NCBI RefSeq assembly: GCF_001905125.1
Contig: NZ_LWLE01000001.1
Location: 1,296,112 to 1,360,111, forward strand
Source of the DNA: Streptomyces sp. TSRI0281
GTDB lineage: Bacteria > Actinomycetota > Actinomycetes > Streptomycetales > Streptomycetaceae
Direction of reading: 5' to 3'
Length of the DNA stretch: 64,000 nucleotides
The notes under the pieces were generated by a model. The model was given only the letters and a program-made list of their open reading frames with translations. It was not told where the DNA came from and searched no databases. Shown piece after piece: positions 45,117 through 54,017 of this stretch (the first letter of the stretch is position 1; every line of letters begins with the position of its first letter). A program made the translations under genes and the position numbers.

Positions 45117-45736
45117 ACCGTTCAGTGATCGTCAGCGGGATCACCAGAGCGTGTTCAGTTTTCAGCTCGCTCGCCTGGCTCACCGTGCTCTGGGCGCTCT
45201 GCTCGTTGCCTCTCGTCACCATCCCCTTCGCGACGGTGGCTCTCTACGACGGTGCGACACGGCTGCTGGACGGCGATGGACCGAGCTGGCGGCGATTCCT
45301 GTTCACGATGGGGAACCGGGCCACGACGACCGTCTTGGCCACGGCGTTCATCGCGATACCCGGTGCGCTGGCACTGAGCCTTGCGTGGCTGGCACGAAGC
45401 GGGGCAGGCCCCGCGGCGTCCGGCGCCGCTCTGGCCGCGACGGCCGTCACGGCCGTGCTGATGGTGCTCGCCCCGGTCGCATGCCTCACCGCACCCACGC
45501 CGGAAGGGGTGGTCCGGCAGATCGGAGTCCTGGCCGTGAGCCGGCCGGTCCGCGCTGTCGCCGCACTCATCCCCTGGGCGGCATCCATGATCATCTTCAC
45601 GATCTGCCCGCCCCAGCTCATCATCGTCTTCGCCTTCGTCGCCGTCAGCCTCGGCGCTGTCGGCAGCGTGGCGATACTCGCCCCCGGACGTACAGGGCCA
45701 AGCCCTCACACATTCGTCCGGGCAATCCCGCAGTAG
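45113..45736 (+). CDS. DUF624 (YesL-family) membrane protein
   Basis: A 207-residue membrane protein with about five helices. The N-terminus CSVFSSLAWLTVLWALCSLP and FATVALYDGATRLLDGDGPS match DUF624, the YesL family found inside carbohydrate ABC operons in Firmicutes and actinobacteria. It overlaps the upstream permease by 4 bp. Its function is not established; location suggests help in transport or transporter assembly. The presence of YesL between permeases and binding protein is typical of glycan-use operons. Confidence 0.85.
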   Translation: MNRSVIVSGITRACSVFSSLAWLTVLWALCSLPLVTIPFATVALYDGATRLLDGDGPSWRRFLFTMGNRATTTVLATAFIAIPGALALSLAWLARSGAGPAASGAALAATAVTAVLMVLAPVACLTAPTPEGVVRQIGVLAVSRPVRAVAALIPWAASMIIFTICPPQLIIVFAFVAVSLGAVGSVAILAPGRTGPSPHTFVRAIPQ

Positions 45737-45756
45737 ACACCAAAAGGAATCACGCA

Positions 45757-47094
45757 ATGAGAACACGGCACTTCACGCGTTGGGCAGCGGTTGCAGGGGC
45801 GGGCGCGTCAATGGTTCTTCTCGCCGCATGCGGATCCGGTACCGGAGCGTCCGACGGGACGGTCAGTGTGTGGATTCAGAACGGCGCCCAGTCCAAGGCG
45901 ATCGCGACCTTCCTCGAGCAATGGGGCAAGGACAACGACACCGAGATCGAGGTCACGGTTCAGGCTTCGGACTCCTACCTCGACGCGCTCCAGCTGGCAC
46001 TCAAGACCGGCAAGGGCCCTGATGTCTTCGATGCCTCGAATGCTCAGGTGCTGGCCCCGGCAGGGTTCCTCCAGCCGCTCGACGATGTTTTGAGCGGTGA
46101 CGACCTGGCGGCATACGAGAGCGCGCTCCAGAAGCCGTCGCCGTACATCTACAACGACAAGATCTACGCGGTTCCCACCACCGCCGACACGACCAGGCTC
46201 GCCTACAACAAAGACATCTTCGCCAAGGCCGGTCTAGACCCCAAGAAGCCGCCGGCCACCTTCTCCGAAGTGACATCGGCGTGTGCGGCCATCGAAGCGA
46301 GCGACCAGGGCGCCTACTGTTTCGGTCTCCCGCTCAAGTGGGTCGGCTGGGCCGGCTGGATGCTGGACCCCGCCATCACGAACAGCGATGCCGATCTCAC
46401 GGGCAAGGGCATCTTCAACGTGGAAGCACAGGAGTACCAGAGCGAGAAGTACAAGCCCGGTGTTGAGCTGTACCGGGAGCTCATCGCGAAGAAATGGGCG
46501 TACCCGGGAGCGAGCTCGCTGGAGAACGACGCCATGAGGGCGGCCTTCTCGAACGGCAAGGTCGGGATGTTCATCTCCACTTCCTGGGATGTCGGGGTGC
46601 TCAACGAGACCAATGCGACGAAGGTCGATTGGGCTGCTGCCGCGGTGCCGGCTCCGGACGAGGCGAAGCCGGTCCGTCAGGCCATGAACGCGGGCACGCC
46701 CTATGCCATCAATGCGTCGAGTGGGAACGCGGCCGACGCCGCGGATGTGCTCAAGACGCTCATCGGTTCCGACCTCAACGCGAAACTCGGCAAGACCGGA
46801 CTGACCTTCCCGATCCGCAAGGATGCGGCCGCGGCCGCAGAGGCATCCGTGAAGTGGCCCCAGTACTCTGATTACACCCCGTCACCGTCCGACGAGGCGT
46901 GGTTCGTTGCTCCGACGGCGCTCCTGAATGTGCAGGGTGAGAACTTCCGGGATTCCCTCGCACGCCTGATTCTCGGCACCGAGAACATCGATTCGGGGCT
47001 CGCGTCCGTCGCGAAGACCTACAACAACGCATTCAAGGATGCCGTTGACGCCGGGCAGATCGAGACGAAGAACTTCTCCCGCGCCGGTTCCTGA
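45757..47094 (+). CDS. Sugar ABC transporter substrate-binding lipoprotein
   Basis: A 445-residue lipoprotein. The signal peptide ends in a lipobox, VLLAACGSG. The mature protein follows the CUT1 fold: VSVWIQNGAQSKAIATFLEQ, GPDVFDASNAQVLAPAGFLQ, KIYAVPTTADTTRLAYNKDI, AFSNGKVGMFISTSWDVGVL. The ribosome site AAAGGA lies about 10 nt upstream of the ATG. It would catch the oligosaccharide released outside by the secreted glycosidase and deliver it to the permeases. The sugar cannot be named from sequence alone. Confidence 0.92.
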   Translation: MRTRHFTRWAAVAGAGASMVLLAACGSGTGASDGTVSVWIQNGAQSKAIATFLEQWGKDNDTEIEVTVQASDSYLDALQLALKTGKGPDVFDASNAQVLAPAGFLQPLDDVLSGDDLAAYESALQKPSPYIYNDKIYAVPTTADTTRLAYNKDIFAKAGLDPKKPPATFSEVTSACAAIEASDQGAYCFGLPLKWVGWAGWMLDPAITNSDADLTGKGIFNVEAQEYQSEKYKPGVELYRELIAKKWAYPGASSLENDAMRAAFSNGKVGMFISTSWDVGVLNETNATKVDWAAAAVPAPDEAKPVRQAMNAGTPYAINASSGNAADAADVLKTLIGSDLNAKLGKTGLTFPIRKDAAAAAEASVKWPQYSDYTPSPSDEAWFVAPTALLNVQGENFRDSLARLILGTENIDSGLASVAKTYNNAFKDAVDAGQIETKNFSRAGS

Positions 47095-47505
47095 GGTCTT
47101 GACGGTGGTGTCGGTACGGTGAGCGTCGGTCCGGACCCTGCCAGGCACACGTCGACGAGCTGGTGCCCGAGTTGGATGCGCGTGCGGACCAGCAGGCCGC
47201 GGTAGTCGGTCCAGCTGCCTCTTCAGCAGCCGCCACACAGTCGCCACCGGCACACTCGCCCGGAGACGGCGGGCGAGCCCCGCTCCTTCGTCGGCCGAGC
47301 GGAACGCAGGTCCTCCGGACCACCCTCCCGCCGAACTCGACGCCGACGTTCCACCGCTCGCTCGCCCTGCGGCTCTTGCGCGATCACCGCACTTCTCCCA
47401 CCCGCCGCGAACCGCCCTCCGGCCTGCCGCCGCACCTGTTCGCGAGAACCGAGCCAGTAGCACCGCTGCGCATCAACACCTGTTCGAGACAAAGGGGTCG
47501 AGATC
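47095..47505. other. 411-bp gap without a supported gene
   Basis: The gap separates the binding-protein gene from the secreted glycosidase gene. On the minus strand one frame reads VATVWRLLKRQL and an adjacent frame YRGLLVRTRIQLGHQLVDVC. These could be shreds of a decayed DNA-binding protein, but neither is long enough to name. No operator matching the two LacI sites was seen here. A purine-rich ribosome site (AAAGGGG) lies at the right end for the next gene. Confidence 0.4.
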
Positions 47506-50500
47506 ATGGAAGCATCACGCAGAACAGTCATCCGAGCAGGGCTGGCGGGCGCCGGTGCGGCACTCATCTCGGTGAGTGGAGCACCAGGGCGTGCGTTCGG
47601 GGTGAACGCGAGCGCCGGGGAACCGCTCACCGTGAACATCGACCCGGGTACCGCTGCCCCCCTTGCACCGAACTTCGGCGGCTACAACCCCGACTTCCAA
47701 GTGGTCGGAATGAATTTCGGGGACCCGCAGGCAGCGAGTCTTGCCCGGGAGCTCCGTACCGGAACGCTCCGGTACCCCTCCGGCACGGATGCGGACTACT
47801 TCGACCTTCGCAGCGGAGACGTGCGCCCGGAGTGGGCCGCACAGTTCTTCGGCAAGATGACCGCCTTCGACACGTCGCAGGACGACGCGCATGTCATCGG
47901 TGCCAAGCCGGATCTGCATCGCCTCGCGGGCTTCAAGGCCCTGCTCGACGACATTCGGGCCGACACCGTGATCATCATCAACGGTTTCACCGACACCCCG
48001 GAATCCGCCGCCGCGATCGCCGGCTACTGCCTGGCCAACAGCATCAGGGTCGCGGCATACGAGCTGAGCAACGAAGGGTGGCTGCTGCCGACCTTCTTCA
48101 TGGACGCGACGGACTACGCCGCGCGCATGAAGCCGTACTACGACGCCATCAAGGCGGTTGATCCCGCCGCCCAGGTGAATGTCATGTTCTCGCAGGGCGA
48201 GGCCCCGGCGTGGGATCAGGCGCTGGGCGCCTACCCGGACAAGTACTGGGACGGGATCTCGTTCCATATGTACGGCGGCGGTGATCGGTACAGCACGTTC
48301 GACGACGCGGTGAAAGACCTCAACACCCGCCTCGCCGACCGTACGAACTCCTACGTCGACAGCTACTACCTCGCCAAGGGCCGCCCGGACATGCGGGTGT
48401 TCGTCAGCGAGTTCAACTCGACTCCGAGCACCATGACCGCGCTGTCGACATCGGGCATCATCCGCACGCTGTACAACGGGATCTTCGCCGCCGAATTCGT
48501 CACACGGCTCTCAGCGCATCCGAATGTCGATCGGGTCATGCTGCACGGCCTGGTGCAATTCGGTACCACCTTCACCAAGCCCTACCTCGACACCATGAAG
48601 TCCGTCCATGAACGCGGCGAGACCCTGGACACCACCGGCTTCGACTACGGGATCGTCAGACACGGGTCCGCGCTGGGCCTCGCCGTGTGTCTCGACGCGA
48701 TCAACAGGAGTTCGCACACTCTCACCACCTCCACTTCCGAGGCCGTCGTCACCGTGCCGAAGCACGGGGGAACAGTTCCGGCCGTGCACACGCAGGCGTA
48801 CGTCGGACTCGACGGATACGACTCGCTCGTGATCACGAACAAGTCGGCCACCGCGCATGCGCTCACCCTCCAGTGGGGCGGCGTGACGCTGCCCGGTCCG
48901 TTCGACACCCTGTTCATCAGCTCGGACGACCCCCGTGCGGAGAACACAGCAGCCGCGCCCGGCTCCATCGCCATGACCGAGGGAAGCGCCTCCGGCGTCG
49001 TGGAGGTGCCGGCGTACAGCGTGATGAGGGTGCGCTGGAGGCGAGCCCGCGCGAGCCTCGACCCGGCTTTCGTCACCCGCAACGGAGCCAACATCCTCAG
49101 CACCCGGCCGAACGGCAGACGCGTCACCGTGGCGTGGACCCCGGCCCTCGGCGCCGGTGACTATCTCGTACGCTGCCGGGACGCGAACGGAACCGTCGTG
49201 AAGCGTCGCGTGACGAGGAAGACCGAAGCCGCCTTCGCCGGGCTCGCGCTGGGCAGGGCCTATGAGTTCACCGTCACGCCACTGACCAAGAAGGGGCAGG
49301 GCGCGGCATCACCGCCCTGCCATGTGCTCCTCGCCGCACCCTCCGCCCCGCTTCTCGATGTGGCGGCGCCCGGCGATGGCTGTGTCAACGTGTCGTGGCA
49401 GCCCGTTGTCGGGGCGAACAGCTACACCGTGCGTCACAGCGCTAACGGCAGTGAGCACACCATCGACGCGGGGAACGCGATCGGCCTGCGTGTACGTGGC
49501 ATCGCGAACGGCGAGGCACGCACCTTCACGGTGCAAGCGGTGAACGGCTACGGCGAGTCCTCGGCATCCAACGCACTGGTGGCGACCCCCGGTGCCGATG
49601 TGCCCTACGCGCCCCACACCGTGCTCGCGGCTGCCGGGAGCGGTGGCACCGCGGTGTGGTGGAAGCCGTCGTACAAGCGCATCGCGAGCTCGAACCTTGA
49701 GAGCGGCTCGGGTGACTGGACTCTGAACGGCCCGTGGGAGGTCGTGAGCCTGCCGGGGGCCGACGGTCCGCTCGCCGGCGGAATCGGGATGTCGAAGCGG
49801 CTCGCCATCAGTGGCTCCGGCCTGGCTCTGTTCGGACCCGACGTGGCCACGCACCACTTCGTCGGTGCGGAACTCGCCTTCTCACCACCCTTGTCCGGCT
49901 CGGCAGGACTCGTACTCCGGTACTCGGACGCCAACAACTACCTGTTCGCCGTCTTCGACTTCGCGACGACGAAGCACTGCATCGGCCGTGTGCTCAACGG
50001 TGAGACGACGATTCTCGGCTCGACCCCCGCGATCACCGACCCGTATGCGATGCCGACGGCCGGACGACAGGTCACCTATCGCTTCGAACTCAATGCGGCG
50101 ACGCTCGCACTCTTCCGCGACGGCGGCGAAGTGCTCCGGGTGAGCTCAGGCAGCCTCCAGGACTCCGCACCGGGCCGTGCCGGTGCCATCTCCGACGGAT
50201 CGTCCGTGAACGTTGATCGCTTGCATGTCGAGGCAGACACCGCGACCGGTTTCGATGTGCTCCGTGCCGAGGGGCCGGCCGGTCCGTACACCGTCGTCGC
50301 GAGCAACCATCCGGACCTGAGTCTGGTCGACACGGCGAGTTCCGGTGCGGGCGGCTACTACAAGGTCGTTGCCGTCACCGGCGGCGTGCGATCGGCCGAT
50401 GCCTCGCACCCCGCTCCGTCCCGGCTCAGGAACATCGCGCGTGAGGCGACGATCACGGCGAGCTCCACCCTCGCCGGCACCGCCACCGCGAAGCTCGTCG

Positions 50501-50856
50501 ACGGAATCACCAACCTGGATTCGAGCCGGTGGGTCTCCCAACCGGGCGAGCCGCATGACCTCGAGTTCGCCTGGGCGAGCGCGAAGACGATCGGCCGGGT
50601 CTGCGTGCACACGGGGTTCATGGCCAACAAAGGATTCCAGGTGGCGGATTTCGAGCTGCAGCAGTGGGACGGCGCCACGTGGCGAACCGTCACCGCCGTC
50701 GTCGGCAATGACCGGGATGTCTACGCGGGGACCTTCAACGACCTCTCCTTCGTTCCCGTCACGACGAAGAGTGTGCGGTTGCACATCACCAAAGCATGTG
50801 CGGCACCCGGTTACACGAATGCGCGCGTTCTCGAAGTGGAGATCTACGGAAAATGA
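47506..50856 (+). CDS. Tat-exported modular clan GH-A glycosidase with FN3 and F5/8-type domains
   Basis: A 1116-residue secreted enzyme. The Tat signal is ASRRTVIRAGLAGAGAALIS. The TIM-barrel domain (residues ~40-400) has the acid/base Glu190 in YELSNEGWL and the nucleophile Glu302 in VFVSEFNS, the clan-A arrangement of GH39/GH51/GH79-like enzymes. A beta-sandwich (~400-510) follows, then two FN3-like modules (~530-700), a LamG/GH59-like sandwich (NLESGSGDWTLNGPWEVVSL) and a C-terminal F5/8-type domain (ATITASSTLAGTATAKLVDG). It would bind and cut an extracellular glycan. The family assignment is open. Confidence 0.8.
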   Translation: MEASRRTVIRAGLAGAGAALISVSGAPGRAFGVNASAGEPLTVNIDPGTAAPLAPNFGGYNPDFQVVGMNFGDPQAASLARELRTGTLRYPSGTDADYFDLRSGDVRPEWAAQFFGKMTAFDTSQDDAHVIGAKPDLHRLAGFKALLDDIRADTVIIINGFTDTPESAAAIAGYCLANSIRVAAYELSNEGWLLPTFFMDATDYAARMKPYYDAIKAVDPAAQVNVMFSQGEAPAWDQALGAYPDKYWDGISFHMYGGGDRYSTFDDAVKDLNTRLADRTNSYVDSYYLAKGRPDMRVFVSEFNSTPSTMTALSTSGIIRTLYNGIFAAEFVTRLSAHPNVDRVMLHGLVQFGTTFTKPYLDTMKSVHERGETLDTTGFDYGIVRHGSALGLAVCLDAINRSSHTLTTSTSEAVVTVPKHGGTVPAVHTQAYVGLDGYDSLVITNKSATAHALTLQWGGVTLPGPFDTLFISSDDPRAENTAAAPGSIAMTEGSASGVVEVPAYSVMRVRWRRARASLDPAFVTRNGANILSTRPNGRRVTVAWTPALGAGDYLVRCRDANGTVVKRRVTRKTEAAFAGLALGRAYEFTVTPLTKKGQGAASPPCHVLLAAPSAPLLDVAAPGDGCVNVSWQPVVGANSYTVRHSANGSEHTIDAGNAIGLRVRGIANGEARTFTVQAVNGYGESSASNALVATPGADVPYAPHTVLAAAGSGGTAVWWKPSYKRIASSNLESGSGDWTLNGPWEVVSLPGADGPLAGGIGMSKRLAISGSGLALFGPDVATHHFVGAELAFSPPLSGSAGLVLRYSDANNYLFAVFDFATTKHCIGRVLNGETTILGSTPAITDPYAMPTAGRQVTYRFELNAATLALFRDGGEVLRVSSGSLQDSAPGRAGAISDGSSVNVDRLHVEADTATGFDVLRAEGPAGPYTVVASNHPDLSLVDTASSGAGGYYKVVAVTGGVRSADASHPAPSRLRNIAREATITASSTLAGTATAKLVDGITNLDSSRWVSQPGEPHDLEFAWASAKTIGRVCVHTGFMANKGFQVADFELQQWDGATWRTVTAVVGNDRDVYAGTFNDLSFVPVTTKSVRLHITKACAAPGYTNARVLEVEIYGK

Positions 50857-51845
50857 CCCAGGAACGCCCTACCCATCCGATGGCACCCCTGGGGCGGGAG
50901 CACGACGAGACGTTCTCCTCCGCCGACTTCGAAGACTTCTGGGACCGGACGCTTGCGCAGGCTCGCGGCTTTGAGCTCAGCGTCCGAATCGACCGCATCG
51001 ACTCTCCGGTGAAGACCATCGACGTGTTCGACGTGTCTTTCTCCGGCTTCCAGGGCGAAGAGGTCAAGGGCTGGCTCCGCAGACCTAGAGGACGCCCGGA
51101 ACAGGCCGCGGCCGTCGTCGAGTTCGTGGGCTACGGCAATGGGCGCGGCGAGCACATCGACAACCTGCTGTGGTCCTCGGCCGGATACGCCCACCTGACG
51201 ATGGACACGCGAGGGCAGGGCAGCGTACACAGCCCCGGGCACACCGCGGACTCCCACGGATCGGGTCCGTCCGTCCCCGGTTTCGCCTCGCGGGGCCTCA
51301 CGGACCCGGCCCACTACTACTACCGCCGACTCATCGTCGACGCCGTCCGCGCGGTCGACGCGATGCGGAGCCTCGACGGGATCGATCCGTCGCGGGTCGC
51401 GCTCTTCGGGGCGAGCCAGGGCGGCGGAGTCGCGCTCGCGGTCGCCGGTCTGGTCCCCGATCTCGCCGCGGTCGTGGCGAAGGTCCCGTTCCTGTGCGAC
51501 ATTCCGCGCGCACTCGCCCTCGCGGAATCCGGGCCGTACATGGAGATCGTGGAATGGCTCGGGACCCATGTCCACCGGGAACAAGAGGCGATGCGCGCCC
51601 TGTCGTACGTGGACGCTGTCAACTTCGGCCCCCGTGCGACAGCGCCGGCGCTCTTCTCCGCCGGGCTCCGTGACACCGTGTGTCCGGCGCCGACGGTCTC
51701 CCGCGCGTTTGACGCGTATGCGGGCGGCAAGGAGCTTCGCATCTGGAAATATGGCGGCCATTCCGGCGGTGGCAGCACGGAGGACCTTGATGTCCTGCGC
51801 TTCCTCGACACTCACCTCGGCGGACAGCGGCATCGCCCCGCATGA
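50853..51845 (+). CDS. CE7 acetyl xylan esterase / cephalosporin-C deacetylase type
   Basis: A 330-residue alpha/beta hydrolase. The nucleophile is Ser188 in LFGASQGGGVALA, the acid Asp is in AGLRDTVCPAPT and the His is in KYGGHSGGG, all typical of carbohydrate esterase family 7. The N-terminus DFEDFWDRTLAQA is also typical. The gene overlaps the glycosidase stop by 4 bp (ATGA). No signal peptide is present, so it removes acetyl groups from imported oligosaccharides in the cytoplasm. This points to an acetylated substrate. Confidence 0.92.
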   Translation: MTQERPTHPMAPLGREHDETFSSADFEDFWDRTLAQARGFELSVRIDRIDSPVKTIDVFDVSFSGFQGEEVKGWLRRPRGRPEQAAAVVEFVGYGNGRGEHIDNLLWSSAGYAHLTMDTRGQGSVHSPGHTADSHGSGPSVPGFASRGLTDPAHYYYRRLIVDAVRAVDAMRSLDGIDPSRVALFGASQGGGVALAVAGLVPDLAAVVAKVPFLCDIPRALALAESGPYMEIVEWLGTHVHREQEAMRALSYVDAVNFGPRATAPALFSAGLRDTVCPAPTVSRAFDAYAGGKELRIWKYGGHSGGGSTEDLDVLRFLDTHLGGQRHRPA

Positions 51846-52006
51846 CGCCGTCGGTCGGTGCGGCCGGTCCCCGGCATGACGGTTCCGGAGGGGTGAGAGG
51901 GTTTGCCTCCTCCTGGAGTGTGCGGCGCACGTGAGGCGATCGCATCACCGGCGACCGGTGTGTGCCGCACAGCCCGGAAGGCCGCCCAGGACGGGGCAGG
52001 CAATCG

Positions 52007-53815
52007 CTAGGGACGAGCGGGAGTCCTGGTCCGGAGGATCCCGTCCAAGGACTCCTCGCGCCATCGCCTCAGGAGGTCGTGGAAGGTGCACGCGCCGTGG
52101 GGGTAGGCGAACGGGCCGTTCGGCCGGCCGCGCCCTTCGCGGTTGTAGTAGCCGGGGGTGCACTCGGCGTGGAACCACTCGTGGTCGGGGGCGTCCTCGG
52201 CCAGCGCGGCGATCCAGGCGTCCTCGGACTCGCGGGACGGTTCGATGAGGGCGCCCCCGGCTTCGGCGGCGGCGACGAGAGCGGCGGCATGGACAGCCTG
52301 CTCGTCCAGGATGTGTGTGTAGTTGACGCTGCTGGCGTTCTGCAGGGAGCCCATCAGGATCAGGTTCGGGAAGCCGTTGCTGGTGAAGCCGTGCAGCGTG
52401 CGCGGACCCTGTCGCGCCCACGCGTGCAGCAGTGGGGTGCCGCCCCGGCCGTGGACGGGGAGCTTGCCGGACAGGACGCCGGAGGTCCCGACGGAGAATC
52501 CTGTGGCGAAGATCAGGCAGTCGAGTTCGTACGCGGTGTCGCCGACCACGACGCCGTTCTCGGTGATGCGCTCGATGCCGTGGGTGTCCGCGGTGTCGAC
52601 CAGGGTGACGTTGTCGCGGTTGAACGCGGGGTAGTACCGGTCGGAGAAGGTGGGGCGCTTGCAGGCGTACCGGTACCAGGGTTTGAGCCTCTCCGCCGTG
52701 ACCGGGTCGGTGACGGTCTGTTCGACGCGGGCGCGGAGCTCGTTCATCTTGGCGGCGTCGGCCTTCTCGTACGCGGCTTCGAAGGCTGGCCGGTCGCCCT
52801 GGCGGCGGAAGCTCGGCAGGAGCTTCTCCAGGAGTCCCGCCGACGTGGTCCAGCGGTCCGCCACGAGATCCTGTTCGGCGGTCTCGCCGGAGACGATACG
52901 GAGGTAGTTCTCGCGGCGCTCGCGTGCCCAGCCGTCGCGGTCGGCGCCGACGTCCTGGGCGGTGGTGCGGCGGTTGGCGCGCACGTCCACGGTGGAGGGG
53001 GTGCGCTGGAAGACGTAGACGTGTCCGGCGTCCTCGGCCAGCAGGGGGATGACCTGGACGCCCGTGGCTCCGGTGCCGACGATGCCCACCCGCTTGTGCG
53101 AGAGGCCGCTCATGGCGCCGTCCGCGGTGCCGCCGGTGTAGGCGTAGTCCCACCGCGAGGTGTGGAAGGTGTGGCCCGTGAAGTCCTCGATGCCGGGTAT
53201 CCCGGGGAGCTTCGGCTCGGAGAGGGTGCCGGTGGCGGTGACGACGTACCTGGCCCGGAACGCGTCGCCGCGGTCGGTGGCCACGATCCATGTCCCGGAT
53301 TCCTCGTCCCAGGTCAGCGAGGTGACCGCCGTGGAGAACAGGGAGTCCGGGTAGAGGTCGAACTGCCGTGCCACCCGCACCGCGTGGCGGCGGATCTCCT
53401 CACCGGGAGCGTACTTCCACTCCGGTACGTATCCGGTCTCGTCCAGCATCGGCAGGTACACGTGCGACTCGATGTCGCAGTGGACGCCCGGGTAGCGGTT
53501 CCAGTACCAGGTGCCCCCGAAGTCGCCGCCCTTCTCCACGATCCGGACGCGCGCCACACCTTGTTGCCGCAGCCGTGCCCCGGCGAGGATGCCGCCGAAT
53601 CCACCACCGACCACGGCGACGTCGACGGTGTCGCGCAGTGGCTCGCGCGCGGCCGGCTCCCCCGCGTACGGATCGGCGGCGTAGTAGCCGAACTCGGTCT
53701 CGGTGTCGCGGTATTGGCGGGCGCCGTCGGGCCGTACGCGTCGTTCACGTTCGAGGCGGTACCGCTGCCTCAGTGCGGTGAGGCCGTCGGGTATCGACGC
53801 TTGAGGAGGTGTCAT
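52007..53815 (-). CDS. Baeyer-Villiger-type flavin monooxygenase
   Basis: A 602-residue class B monooxygenase that turns ketones into esters or lactones using NADPH and O2. FAD binding is VAVVGGGFGGILAGARLRQQ with GGTWYWNRYPGVHCDIESHV, the NADPH motif is VGIVGTGATGVQVIPLLAED, and the Baeyer-Villiger fingerprint appears as FTGHTFHTSRWDY. RYACKRPTFSDRYYPAFNRD is shared with cyclohexanone- and acetone-monooxygenase relatives. The N-terminus has a ~60-residue extension. It is divergent from a lactonase-like lipoprotein across palindromes. The substrate is unknown. Confidence 0.9.
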   Translation of the reverse strand: MTPPQASIPDGLTALRQRYRLERERRVRPDGARQYRDTETEFGYYAADPYAGEPAAREPLRDTVDVAVVGGGFGGILAGARLRQQGVARVRIVEKGGDFGGTWYWNRYPGVHCDIESHVYLPMLDETGYVPEWKYAPGEEIRRHAVRVARQFDLYPDSLFSTAVTSLTWDEESGTWIVATDRGDAFRARYVVTATGTLSEPKLPGIPGIEDFTGHTFHTSRWDYAYTGGTADGAMSGLSHKRVGIVGTGATGVQVIPLLAEDAGHVYVFQRTPSTVDVRANRRTTAQDVGADRDGWARERRENYLRIVSGETAEQDLVADRWTTSAGLLEKLLPSFRRQGDRPAFEAAYEKADAAKMNELRARVEQTVTDPVTAERLKPWYRYACKRPTFSDRYYPAFNRDNVTLVDTADTHGIERITENGVVVGDTAYELDCLIFATGFSVGTSGVLSGKLPVHGRGGTPLLHAWARQGPRTLHGFTSNGFPNLILMGSLQNASSVNYTHILDEQAVHAAALVAAAEAGGALIEPSRESEDAWIAALAEDAPDHEWFHAECTPGYYNREGRGRPNGPFAYPHGACTFHDLLRRWREESLDGILRTRTPARP

Positions 53816-53870
53816 GCGGGGACCTCGATCCTGCCGGTCGGACCGTCCCGGAGTGAACGGCCGTCCGCTA

Positions 53871-53901
53871 CGGTAGCAACTACCGGACAATGGTGTCCGG
53901 T
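53871..53901. promoter_or_regulatory. Overlapping palindromes in the monooxygenase/lactonase promoter
   Basis: CGGTAG-caa-CTACCG (53871-53885) and ACCGGACA-atgg-TGTCCGGT (53882-53901) are perfect and overlap by four bases. The second is the size expected of a TetR-type operator. They lie in the 202-bp divergent promoter. Confidence 0.65.
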
Positions 53902-54017
53902 TGAAGGGCGGGCCCACCGCGACACTCGGCCGGAACACGTCCGCGCGCCCGGTCGGGCGCTTGCGTACCTTCCGGCCCGTGGCACCCGCACCCGGCGGAC
54001 AGGAAGAGTGATCCCCC

